From: an uncultured Bacteroidia bacterium
GTDB lineage: Bacteria; Bacteroidota; Bacteroidia; Bacteroidales; UBA932
Assembly (NCBI GenBank): GCA_902782225.1
Contig: CACZMF010000018.1
Location: 1-64,000, forward strand
Reading direction: 5' to 3'
Length of the DNA: 64,000 nucleotides
Translations under genes and position numbers: made by a program
Shown: positions 25,322-37,252 of the stretch, in pieces
Position numbering within the stretch: the stretch's first letter is position 1
Layout of the letters: each line of letters starts with the position of its first letter
The notes under the pieces: generated by a model
Databases searched by the model: none
What the model was told of the DNA's origin: nothing
What the model saw: only the letters and a program-made list of their open reading frames with translations

Positions 25322-26341
25322 TTATGGTTCTTGCAATCTTTTTCCGCAATTTGGACAATATTTCATAGTGCTGGATACATACTCACCACAATGGGGGCAA
25401 TACAAGGTATACCGGCGAGTAATGTTGAAACCAAGTTTCCGGACAAGGCGGATGGTGTTGAGGGCCATGTCGCGATCGTAATACTTTTCTCCCTCAGAGA
25501 GTTCTCCGTAAGGAACCATGTCGGGATGCAGCATCTTTTTGTCGTCACGTTCAGGTCCGTATCGCCAACCTTCGGACCTACGCTTGCTTGCCCAGATCTC
25601 ATGAGCGTTCTCCGCGATTGCCTCCGTCAGATCCGTCAAATCCTCATCCAGTTCCACTTCACTCACATCTATCGGATGGGGTATGTATTCAAGGGAATCC
25701 GCTGAAGCGCAGACCATATAGAAGCCAGAATACCGCCAGGCCTTTGTGAATTCTTCAGAAAGATAGTTTCCGAATCCGTCTATGGCCGGATCATAAATAC
25801 GGACGACTCCGTCTGTTACCGACAGCACCACCACAGCATGGAATACTCCGTTGGATTCCTTATCCCAAAGCTGGCCGTAATCAACAACGGTTATGACCTT
25901 GACGTTTTGTACCAACTTATCTGTCAGCTCTTCTAACGAGCTATGATATTGCCTCGTGACGGTCATCCCATATTTCTCGAGCAAGCGTCCGACATTATGG
26001 AGCGGGGTTCCTGACTCCTTCAGCCAGCGGTTGTCAAGGGCTTCAGACAGAAACTCATTCTCTTCCAATACCTTTTCGGAATAGTTGTTCAAGATAAAGC
26101 GCTCGCACATGACGTCACAGAGGTTGCCCTCCGAAACGGACGCCATACTGGCCATGGGAATCACGCCGCTGTCTTCATCCAGGGCCCCGGCCTGCTTCAT
26201 GGACTCAAGGATTCCAACGACATTGCGAAGATCTTCATCCTCCTTCAACGCCATAGACACCAGGGCCATCTCTTCAAGAGTCGCCTTTCCCGATACATAC
26301 CGGTCAATAACATCCTGTGATATAATATGTTTCGACTTCAT
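25322..26341 (-). CDS. C39-like cysteine peptidase / RyR / zinc-ribbon protein
   Basis: The protein has 339 residues and no signal peptide. The N-terminus (1-50, VIDRYVSGKATLEEMALVSM) looks like an anti-sigma N-terminal helix pair. Residues about 68-212 resemble a papain-like C39 domain with a possible triad Cys75 (or Cys79), His168 (GVFHAVVVL) and Asp184 (RIYDPA). Residues 240-305 match the RyR repeat (IWASKRRSEGWRYGP, HPDMVPYGELSEGEKYYDR). The C-terminus is a zinc ribbon with Cys315, 318, 329 and 332. It follows the sigma factor by 4 nt. It may be the anti-sigma regulator or a sensor-protease; the function is inferred, not known. Confidence 0.75.
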   Translation of the reverse strand: MKSKHIISQDVIDRYVSGKATLEEMALVSMALKEDEDLRNVVGILESMKQAGALDEDSGVIPMASMASVSEGNLCDVMCERFILNNYSEKVLEENEFLSEALDNRWLKESGTPLHNVGRLLEKYGMTVTRQYHSSLEELTDKLVQNVKVITVVDYGQLWDKESNGVFHAVVVLSVTDGVVRIYDPAIDGFGNYLSEEFTKAWRYSGFYMVCASADSLEYIPHPIDVSEVELDEDLTDLTEAIAENAHEIWASKRRSEGWRYGPERDDKKMLHPDMVPYGELSEGEKYYDRDMALNTIRLVRKLGFNITRRYTLYCPHCGEYVSSTMKYCPNCGKRLQEP

Positions 26342-26345
26342 ATGC

Positions 26346-27008
26346 TTATGACATTATCATTTTTTTTGCTGTTTCTTTAAATTGCTTCTTTGCCAACGAT
26401 ACCTTGACATAAAGATTATCTATCGGTATGTCCAGCTGACGCGCAAGGGCCTGCATCTTTTCCGATTTCTCCCGGCCCTTGTATTGGCCAACCTCCAGGG
26501 TGACCTCATCCAAAATCTTAGCGTATGTCCGGTTCGGCATTGCCTTTATCACATCAGCCACAAAATCTCGTGCTTCCACTGATGATTCATCCGCCTCGAA
26601 ATCGCAGTTTGCCACCAGTAATGAATCAAGTGACGGATTATCAAGGCCTTTGTCGTGGTTGATCTTTTCGTGGAGGAAGAAATAGTATGCCGTGGTGATT
26701 ATCCAGCCCATAAGAGCCTTTGGCTCGGATATCGTAGCCAGTTTGTCTCCGGAAATCAAGTAGTAATAAAAATCGGACACAAGTTCTTCATAGCTGAAAT
26801 GATCCGATCCATACAAAGAGTGCAGAACCTTAAGGAGACCTGGACGGCATGTGACGCAAACTGGTTTTCTCATCCTGGCAGCCATCATCGGATCTGTCTT
26901 CCGTACTTCTTCAATATGCTGCAACGTAGGGCCGTCCCAGAAGAAAAAGCATCTGGTGACCCTATCGTCGCGTTCGCGAAGCCGTTGGATAATCTCCTCG
27001 AAGGTCAT
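26346..27008 (-). CDS. sigma-70 family (ECF-like) sigma factor
   Basis: This protein of 220 residues has region 2-like helices at about 80-135 (YEELVSDFYYYLIS, MGWIITTAYYFFLHEK) and a region 4 helix-turn-helix at about 160-215 (MPNRTYAKILDEVTL, QALARQLDIPIDNLYVKVSLAKKQF). It would direct RNA polymerase to a private promoter set. The gene is followed within 4 nt by the C39/RyR protein, the usual place for an anti-sigma factor. Three nearby promoters share a distinctive bipartite element that is the best candidate for its target. The N-terminal 70 residues are unassigned. Confidence 0.78.
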   Translation of the reverse strand: MTFEEIIQRLRERDDRVTRCFFFWDGPTLQHIEEVRKTDPMMAARMRKPVCVTCRPGLLKVLHSLYGSDHFSYEELVSDFYYYLISGDKLATISEPKALMGWIITTAYYFFLHEKINHDKGLDNPSLDSLLVANCDFEADESSVEARDFVADVIKAMPNRTYAKILDEVTLEVGQYKGREKSEKMQALARQLDIPIDNLYVKVSLAKKQFKETAKKMIMS

Positions 27009-27012
27009 ATCG

Positions 27013-27020
27013 CAAATTTA
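27013..27020 (-). promoter_or_regulatory. -7 element of the sigma factor gene
   Basis: TAAATTTG lies only 4 nt before the sigma factor ATG on the minus strand. The transcript would be leaderless, or start just inside the gene. No -33 TTTG at the right distance is seen. Confidence 0.55.
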
Positions 27021-27051
27021 ACAATTCTTCCTGAATAATACCTGAATATCC

Positions 27052-27573
27052 TTAGAACCTCATTGCAAGTCCGGCGCCGGCATAGGATCCAATAGGAGAA
27101 TAGCCAACAAATACGCCTGCTCCAAGTTTTTCAGTAAAGAAATACGACACGCCTGCGGATCCAGCAGCCCGAACTGATACCGACTGTGATAAAACCTGTG
27201 ATACTGTCAGCCAATATGCTCCAATGGATAGTTTTGCATAAAGATCCAGTTTGTTAACAGCCGTGCAGTGAAGAGCGGCCATTGGCCCGACAAAGAAGTG
27301 TCCATATGAAGTAAACGTAAAATCAAGCTGCCCGCCAACACCCAGAGAATAGTTTTCAATAAAGTCGGCCACTTTGTAATCTGCATTGATGCGAACTGGC
27401 ACACCTAATCCTAACCCAACTCCTGCAAATGCATTGAGTTTATATGTCGTGTTGGGCTGTTTTGTAATCTGCTGGCTATCGGACGACCCGCCGTTAACGA
27501 CCTGGGCAGAAAGAGTGACAGGAACAATCAAAAGGGCAACTATTGCAGCAATAATAATGGAATTGTGTTTCAT
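27052..27573 (-). CDS. small outer-membrane beta-barrel protein
   Basis: This 173-residue protein has a signal peptide (MKHNSIIIAAIVALLIVPVTLSAQ). The mature part is Gly- and aromatic-rich with repeated amphipathic strands (NAFAGVGLGLGVPVRINADY, LYAKLSIGAYWL, AGLAMRF) and ends in Phe, as expected of an eight-strand-type barrel. It has its own copy of the island promoter element at 27602-27631. Specific role unknown; it could be the outer-membrane partner of the island's sensor system. Confidence 0.72.
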   Translation of the reverse strand: MKHNSIIIAAIVALLIVPVTLSAQVVNGGSSDSQQITKQPNTTYKLNAFAGVGLGLGVPVRINADYKVADFIENYSLGVGGQLDFTFTSYGHFFVGPMAALHCTAVNKLDLYAKLSIGAYWLTVSQVLSQSVSVRAAGSAGVSYFFTEKLGAGVFVGYSPIGSYAGAGLAMRF

Positions 27574-27601
27574 GGTATGTGTGTTTTATTTCGTTATCTG
27601 C

Positions 27602-27631
27602 CTATAAGAGTTATTTCTTTTCATTTTCTAA
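27602..27631 (-). promoter_or_regulatory. island-specific bipartite promoter element, copy 2
   Basis: On the minus strand, TTAGAAAATGA (27631-27621), 10 nt and CTCTTATAG (27610-27602), ending 28 nt before the ATG of the barrel gene. The upstream box lies inside the last codons of the preceding gene, which suggests selection to keep it. Confidence 0.72.
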
Positions 27632-28549
27632 CAGAAGAACCCACCCTTTATCGCAATAGTATTTCAAAGCAACTTCCATCAATGAACGACTTCCATTATC
27701 GATTCCATGATAGATTCGCCCAGGATCAGTAACTTTTTCCTTTTGGAGAATGACTTCAGCCGTGGCTACAGGACCTGTCAATCCATCAATTACTACAATA
27801 TTTCTTGCTTTTACTGCTTTTACAGAATACGCCTTCAAATAATGAGGCTCACTGGTAAAAACAAGTTCTGAATAATCAGCAACCCGAAGAGAATCACTAT
27901 ATACAGTTTTCTCCTTCGATGTTTCCTTCTTCTGGCTTTCAGAATTCTTCTGTGCGTTATCGGTCATTTGTTCCTGCCTGCGTCTTGACGGACTAATAAA
28001 CGGATTCTCTATCTCCGGCCATGTCTCGTCAATTCTTTGTTTGTTCCATTCATACTTTGATTCCTTTATTACAGGCTGAACCATGTCCTTATCCTCTCGT
28101 TTCACCGGAGTTGGTAATTCATCCACCTCCAGCTTTTTCCCCTTAGATGTCAAAAAAACCGATACTACATAATGGTCGCAGAACTGATAATCATCTTCTT
28201 TAACCCATTTATATTCAGTGTCGTTGTAATAGCCCAACCAGCCTGACTTCCTGACGGTGTGTGACTTCTTCACGCTTCTGCTCGTTTTCTCCCACCAAGC
28301 ATAGCGATCTACAGAATAATCAATTAGTCCAGCTGCAGACATTGAACGCAGACATTTTCTTGCTTCAACGTCATTACATTCATATGTCCCGGTACGAATC
28401 TCGACAAAGGCCTGATTCGTAGCCAGGTCTGACAGATTTGTATTAACCTGATTAACAATTAAAGCACTGGAAACCGTTTTGGTCGAGTGGCCACAGCCAA
28501 TCACCAAAAACTCAGAGATAGCGATTGTGATAATAATTATTCGTTTCAT
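27611..28549 (-). CDS. lipoprotein of unknown family
   Basis: The protein has 312 residues, with a lipobox LVIGC (Cys19). An N-terminal alpha/beta region (about 35-145) contains the aromatic segment YAWWEKTSRSV and SGWLGYYNDTEYKWV. A charged, low-complexity middle (about 185-215, SRRRQEQMTDNAQKNSES and following Lys/Glu) is followed by a second small domain ending in KYYCDKGWVLLLENEKK. I do not recognise the family. It is the first island gene on the minus strand and has a copy of the bipartite promoter element. Confidence 0.7.
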   Translation of the reverse strand: MKRIIIITIAISEFLVIGCGHSTKTVSSALIVNQVNTNLSDLATNQAFVEIRTGTYECNDVEARKCLRSMSAAGLIDYSVDRYAWWEKTSRSVKKSHTVRKSGWLGYYNDTEYKWVKEDDYQFCDHYVVSVFLTSKGKKLEVDELPTPVKREDKDMVQPVIKESKYEWNKQRIDETWPEIENPFISPSRRRQEQMTDNAQKNSESQKKETSKEKTVYSDSLRVADYSELVFTSEPHYLKAYSVKAVKARNIVVIDGLTGPVATAEVILQKEKVTDPGRIYHGIDNGSRSLMEVALKYYCDKGWVLLLENEKK

Positions 28550-28575
28550 TTTGCACTAGATTTTATTTCTTTTTC

Positions 28576-28605
28576 CTATAAGAGAAAAACAGCGTCAAAA
28601 TCTAA
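28576..28605 (-). promoter_or_regulatory. island-specific bipartite promoter element, copy 3
   Basis: On the minus strand, TTAGATTTTGA (28605-28595), 10 nt and CTCTTATAG (28584-28576), ending 26 nt before the ATG of the lipoprotein gene. The upstream box is identical to copy 1, while the 10-nt spacers differ, so this is not simply a recent duplication. Confidence 0.75.
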
Positions 28606-28715
28606 TGCATTAAAATGTCGTATTTGCTATGAATTATTAATCAACCATATTCACGTGCAAAACAGGCCCTACCATCAATTGGCGGACCTGATGCAACAGG
28701 AGTAATGCCGATAGT

Positions 28716-32894
<4,179 letters not shown>

Positions 32895-32905
<11 letters not shown>

Positions 32906-33926
32906 ACACGTTGGTGGTCTCGAGCGGGACTCCGGCCCACTGGGTGGCTATGTAGTCGAGGGTGGCGCGGATCTCGTCGGGGTCGGTGGAGGTGACGAGC
33001 TTCATCCGGGTGGACTTGAATTCGGGCAGGCCCTTGAAGTAGCAGCTGAGGTGCCGGCGCATCTCGAAGATGCCGCGGCGCTCGCCTTTGTGGCTCAGGG
33101 ACAGCTCGAAATGGCGTTTGGCGAGCCGGACCCTTTCCTCCACGGAGAGAGGCGGCAGGGCCTCGCCGGTGTCGAGGTAGTGGCGGATTTCGCGGAAGAT
33201 CCAGGGGTGGCCGAAGGAGGCGCGGCCTATCATGATGGCGTCCACGCCGTAGCGGTCGAAGGCCTCCCGGGCCCTGGGACCGGAGGTGATGTCGCCGTTG
33301 CCGATCACGGGGATATGCATACGGGGATTGCTTTTCACTTCGCCGATGAGGGTCCAGTCGGCTTCGCCCTTGTACATCTGCTGGCGGGTGCGGCCGTGGA
33401 TGGTAATGGCCTGAATGCCAACGTCCTGCAGGCGTTCGGCAAGCTCCACGATGATCTTCGAATTCTCGTCCCAGCCGAGGCGGGTCTTCACGGTCACGGG
33501 CTTATGCACGGCCTCCACGACGGCCTTGGTGATTGCCACCATCTTGTCCGGCTCGCGCATCATGCCGCTTCCGGCGCCGCGCCCGGCGATCTTTGAGACC
33601 GGGCAGCCGAAGTTGATGTCGATGATGTCGGCTCCGTGGCCTCCGGCAATCTCTGCGGCGCGGTCTGCCATCCTGGCGGCCTCGACCATCGATTCGGGGA
33701 TGTGGCCGTAGATCTGGATGCCCACGGGGGCCTCTTCGGGGAGGGTGCGCATCTTGGCAATCGCCCTGTCGGCGTCCCGGATCAGGCCGTCCGAAGGCAC
33801 AAACTCGGTGTAGACCATAGCCGCCCCCTGCTCCTTGCAGAGCACCCGGAACGAGACGTCCGTAACGTCCTCCATAGGCGCAAGAAACAGCGGTTTATCA
33901 CCAAATTCCAAATCTCCGATCCGCAT
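32895..33926 (-). CDS. dusB: tRNA-dihydrouridine synthase
   Basis: This 343-residue FMN enzyme reduces uridines in the tRNA D-loop. It shows FLAPMEDVTDVSFR, the Cys-containing INFGCPVSKIAGRGAGSGMM with the catalytic Cys, VTVKTRLGWD, ITIHGRTRQQMYKGEADW and GNGDI. Start at MRIGDLEFGDKP, chosen because a -7 box at 33933-33940 leaves no room for the longer frame to 33998. Assignment to DusB rather than another Dus is by overall similarity. First gene of the dus-lpxK-GH2 operon and divergent from tRNA-Ser. Confidence 0.95.
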
Positions 33927-33932
33927 AGTGTA

Positions 33933-33940
33933 CAAATTTA
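33933..33940 (-). promoter_or_regulatory. -7 element of dus-lpxK-GH2
   Basis: TAAATTTG lies 6 nt before the dus ATG on the minus strand, predicting a leaderless transcript. A -33 TTTG is not evident. Confidence 0.65.
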
Positions 33941-33965
33941 AATATTTTTTACGAACTTTGCACCC

Positions 33966-34055
33966 GGAGAGATGGCCGAGTGGTCTATGGCGGCGCACTC
34001 GAAATGCGCTAAGCGGGCAAAACCTGCTTCGGGGGTTCGAATCCCTTTCTCTCCG
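33966..34055 (+). tRNA. tRNA-Ser (anticodon CGA)
   Basis: This 90-nt gene has acceptor arms GGAGAGA and TCTCTCC, discriminator G, D-arm region GCCGAGTGG, anticodon stem GCGCA/TGCGC around the loop CTCGAAA (anticodon CGA, reading UCG), a long class-II variable arm (AAGCGGG/CCTGCTT) and T-arm GGGGGTTCGAATCCCTT. CCA is not encoded. A dedicated CGA tRNA fits a GC-rich genome. Its 3' end is repeated at 45315-45336. Confidence 0.96.
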
Positions 34056-34063
34056 CCGAAATT

Positions 34064-34105
34064 AAGCCTTAAGTGTTTTGATTATCAATCACTTAGGGCT
34101 TTTTC
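34064..34105 (+). terminator. intrinsic terminator after tRNA-Ser
   Basis: AAGCCTTAAGTG (34064-34075) pairs with CACTTAGGGCTT (34090-34101) across a 14-nt loop, with one mismatch, and runs into TTTTTC. It ends the tRNA transcript. Confidence 0.82.
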
Positions 34106-34186
34106 TTCCCCCAAAAAAAGCACCAAAAATGCACCGAACCATCATTCTAACCTCCTGTAGGGCACATTCATAGACCAAGTTATTAC

Positions 34187-34216
34187 AAAAAAAGAGACCG
34201 GCTGCGTCTTTTTTTT
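34187..34216. terminator. possible weak A/T-flanked hairpin terminator
   Basis: A run of seven A, AGAC (34195-34198), a 7-nt loop, GTCT (34206-34209) and eight T form an extended A/T stem with a short GC core, which could end transcription in either direction. The stretch between tRNA-Ser and the GLUG lipoprotein (34106-34294) otherwise holds a short direct repeat, GCACC at 34119-34123 and 34130-34134, and no gene. Confidence 0.4.
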
Positions 34217-34294
34217 ACCCGGCACTAGGGAAAGCTTCAAAAACCGGGGTCTATATTACGACTAAATGCATACTATAACCAATTCTATAAAAAT

Positions 34295-36694
34295 ATGAGA
34301 AAGCATCTTATCCTGAACGCACTGTGCATTCTGGCCGTCCTGGCCGCTTGCACCAAGCCCGAACCGACACCCACACCCCCCGAGCCTCAGCCTGAGGAAG
34401 TTACATCGCTCGAAAAGCCAGTCGTCACGGCCACTGCATCCGGCAACACCATCTCGGTGTCCTGGGCGGAAGTCAAGGACGCCAAATCTTACAAGACCGA
34501 GTATCACAAAGCCGGGGAGGCAGACTTCAAGGCTGCCGGCAGCGGCGCTGAGCGCAGCTGCACAATTGGCTCACTCGAGTATTCAACCGAATATGTGGTA
34601 CGGGTTCAGGCAATAGCCGGCAAGGTTACCTCCGAATGGTCCGACGAGGTATCCGTAACCACCGGAGAACTGTCCATAAGCTACCCTCTCACAATCAACG
34701 ACGCTACGCTGCTTCTGGTATGGCTTAACGAGTATGCCCCCCAGTGCACCGAGGCCGACATGGTCAAGCTCGGCTCCGACATTGATCTGTCGGGCAAAGA
34801 GCTGGTTCCGGCAGCATCTTTTGCCGGCACGTTCGACGGAGGCGGCAAGAGCATACGCAACTGGAGCGCAACCACTCCTCTGTTTACCGAAGTGTCCGGA
34901 ACCGTCAAGAATCTGATCATCGACTCCAGCTGCTCGCTTAACTGCGCCGACCAGGGAGACATAGCCCTGATAGCAGGACACTTGCTGCCCGGCGGACAGA
35001 TCAGCGGCTGCACGAACAAAGCGCCCATCAACCGCGTCGATTCATTTGCAGACACAGCACGTCTGGGAGCCATCGTAGGTTTCCTTGAGGGCAACATAAG
35101 CAACTGCACCAACGAAGGCGCCATAACGCTCAAAAACGTCGCCACTGCCAATGAGCAGGTTATCGGAGGCGTTGCAGGATATATGGCAGGCGAAGCTGCG
35201 CCCGGACAGGACCGCATAGTCAAGTGCCACAACAAGGCCCCCATTTCCCTTACATACGATGAGACTCCCGGCAAGACATTCCTCGGCGGAGTTCTCGGAG
35301 CCAGCAAGGTAACGGCATTCGCAAACGACGCCCCGGCCAACATGGGCAAAATGAAAGAATGCACCAATGAAGGAGCCGTCTTCTTCTCGATCGGAGCCTG
35401 CGCCACCGGAACCTACGGCAACGTGGGCGGTGTGGCCGGCTACTTTGAGGGAGATATGGAGGGATGCATCAACTCCGGCGACGTGAGCTACATCGTGCCT
35501 CTCACCAATCCGGAAGAGGCCTGCACACGTCCTTCAGTCGGCGGTGTCACCGGCTATGTAGCATTCAACCTGATTGACTGCTCCAACTCCGGAGCCGTAA
35601 CGCTCAAAGGCTCATTCGCCAATGCCGGAGGCCTGCAGAGAGGCGCCGGCGCCGATGTGGGAGTACTCTGCGGAGGCGTTGCAGGCGGAGCTTCAGCCAA
35701 GGACTACACCGAGGAGACCATGGTCTCCGGCTGCCGCAATACAGGCAAGATCGATGTTGATATCATCCAGCCGGCAGGCAACTCCACCGGAGCCGACCTT
35801 GGCGGAATCGCTGGTTTCTGCAACATGCCCGTCAAGGATTGCACGAACATCGACGGCGACATGCCTTCTGTGATTTTTTTCAAATCGACCGCACGCTGGA
35901 CCCGCGCCGGAGGCATAGTAGGCTACCAGAACGCAGGCAATGTGACCGGATGCAGCAACGGCAAAGAAATAGTGCTCGATGCCAACTGCACCGTGCAGAA
36001 CGTCAACTGCTCTCAGCAGCTCATGCTTGGCGGTGTCATCGGACATCACCACACACATCTTTACACTATAGGCAACTGTATCAACAACGGCAACCTTACT
36101 TATAAAAACGGCTGGCACAACCAGAAGGGAGCCACTTATTTAGGCGGCATCCTCGGTGGGCGCAACGGCAATTCCGGACATACTATGGACGGATGTAAGA
36201 ACTTTGGCAAAATCACCAGCCAGTCAACATCTTACATGATGATCGGCGGCCTTTGCGGAGACTTGTTCGGAGAACTTAAGAACAGCTCCAACGAGGGAGA
36301 GATCATGGTCACTAACGCCAAAGCCGACGGTGTGTATATCAGCGAGATAGGCGGATTGCTCGGTTATTCGGTCTGCAACCTCGAGGGCAACACCAGCAAG
36401 GGTCCCATCACCGTGAATTCTTCCGATGCCGTGCGTATCGGCGGATTCTGCGGAGCTACCCAATATGCCAAAGTATGGAGCGGCGACACCCTGAGTGCCG
36501 TCATCAGCTCCGACGGCGCCTGCATCGCCGGTGCTTTCCTTGGAGCGATACGCAAGAATTCCATTACCCTTGGAACTCCCGACAAGCCTGAGAAAGTAAC
36601 CGCCGACGCCCGTGTACTCGGTGCCAAGGTCAACGCGGAAAACCTCATCGGCGCACCTGGAGACCTTGTGGTGGCGAATGTGAACATCGATTAA
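34295..36694 (+). CDS. surface lipoprotein with FN3 domain and GLUG-type beta-helix repeats
   Basis: This protein of 799 residues has a lipobox (LAVLAACTKPE), a Pro-rich linker, an FN3 domain (about 42-125, VSWAEVKDAKSYKTEYHKAG) and then about ten GLUG-like units (about 150-790). Each pairs a Cys-Thr-Asn segment with a Gly-Gly-x-x-Gly turn, such as ISGCTNKAPI and GGVAGYMAG, which indicates a right-handed beta-helix. Probably a glycan-binding or adhesin protein on the cell surface. Its TAA overlaps the ATG of the ECF sigma gene (TAATG), which couples its translation to the regulator, an unusual position for such a protein. Confidence 0.82.
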   Translation: MRKHLILNALCILAVLAACTKPEPTPTPPEPQPEEVTSLEKPVVTATASGNTISVSWAEVKDAKSYKTEYHKAGEADFKAAGSGAERSCTIGSLEYSTEYVVRVQAIAGKVTSEWSDEVSVTTGELSISYPLTINDATLLLVWLNEYAPQCTEADMVKLGSDIDLSGKELVPAASFAGTFDGGGKSIRNWSATTPLFTEVSGTVKNLIIDSSCSLNCADQGDIALIAGHLLPGGQISGCTNKAPINRVDSFADTARLGAIVGFLEGNISNCTNEGAITLKNVATANEQVIGGVAGYMAGEAAPGQDRIVKCHNKAPISLTYDETPGKTFLGGVLGASKVTAFANDAPANMGKMKECTNEGAVFFSIGACATGTYGNVGGVAGYFEGDMEGCINSGDVSYIVPLTNPEEACTRPSVGGVTGYVAFNLIDCSNSGAVTLKGSFANAGGLQRGAGADVGVLCGGVAGGASAKDYTEETMVSGCRNTGKIDVDIIQPAGNSTGADLGGIAGFCNMPVKDCTNIDGDMPSVIFFKSTARWTRAGGIVGYQNAGNVTGCSNGKEIVLDANCTVQNVNCSQQLMLGGVIGHHHTHLYTIGNCINNGNLTYKNGWHNQKGATYLGGILGGRNGNSGHTMDGCKNFGKITSQSTSYMMIGGLCGDLFGELKNSSNEGEIMVTNAKADGVYISEIGGLLGYSVCNLEGNTSKGPITVNSSDAVRIGGFCGATQYAKVWSGDTLSAVISSDGACIAGAFLGAIRKNSITLGTPDKPEKVTADARVLGAKVNAENLIGAPGDLVVANVNID

Positions 36695-37239
36695 TGAACG
36701 GGACTCAAGAATCGGAGTACATCCAACGTCTGTCGGGCGGGTCATACGAAGTGTTCGATTACTTCTACCTTAAGTATGCCCCGCTCGTCGAGACGTTCGC
36801 ACGGGCACTCCTAAAAGATAAATCCATTGCGGAGGATATCTGTCAGGATGTGTTCCTGCGCCTCTGGCTCAGACGGCGCTCGCTGAGGGGCGTGCGTGCG
36901 TTCAAGCCATTCCTGTTCACCATCGTCAAGCATGCTGTCTATGATTACTATTCACGCGGAAAACCCATCCCGCTGGAGCAAGGCTTGACCTCTGAAGAAC
37001 TCCCGGAACTGTTCGGCGGAGACCTGGCCAGGGAGGAGGACTTGCGCGACGTCATTTCCCTTGCAAGCCTTACCATAGCGGCAATGCCTGAACAACGCAG
37101 AAAAATATTCCTGATGAGCCGCCGTATGGGCCTGACACAGCAGGAAATAGCAACCCGGGAGGGAATCTCTCCCAAGACAGTTGAGTATCACATAGGAAGG
37201 GCCCTGGAGCAACTCAAGGCACTAAGCGCCCTGCTTTAA
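36694..37239 (+). CDS. ECF sigma factor of the SusCD locus
   Basis: This protein of 181 residues has region 2 (about 18-90: FDYFYLKYAPLVETFARALL, EDICQDVFLRLW) and region 4 (about 125-178: MPEQRRKIFLMSRR, GLTQQEIATREGISPKTVEYHI). It belongs to the Bacteroidota ECF group paired with FecR-type anti-sigma factors, which switch on SusC/SusD genes when ligand passes through the receptor. Starts inside the stop codon of the preceding gene and lies 13 nt before FecR. Confidence 0.95.
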   Translation: MNGTQESEYIQRLSGGSYEVFDYFYLKYAPLVETFARALLKDKSIAEDICQDVFLRLWLRRRSLRGVRAFKPFLFTIVKHAVYDYYSRGKPIPLEQGLTSEELPELFGGDLAREEDLRDVISLASLTIAAMPEQRRKIFLMSRRMGLTQQEIATREGISPKTVEYHIGRALEQLKALSALL

Positions 37240-37252
37240 CCACACAATCAAT

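Noticed and set aside
33972-34160. Plus-strand frame overlapping tRNA-Ser
   Set aside because: Most of it is the tRNA and its terminator.
34106-34294. Integrase or excisionase gene beside tRNA-Ser
   Set aside because: No frame of useful length or motif; only a short direct repeat and an A/T hairpin are present.
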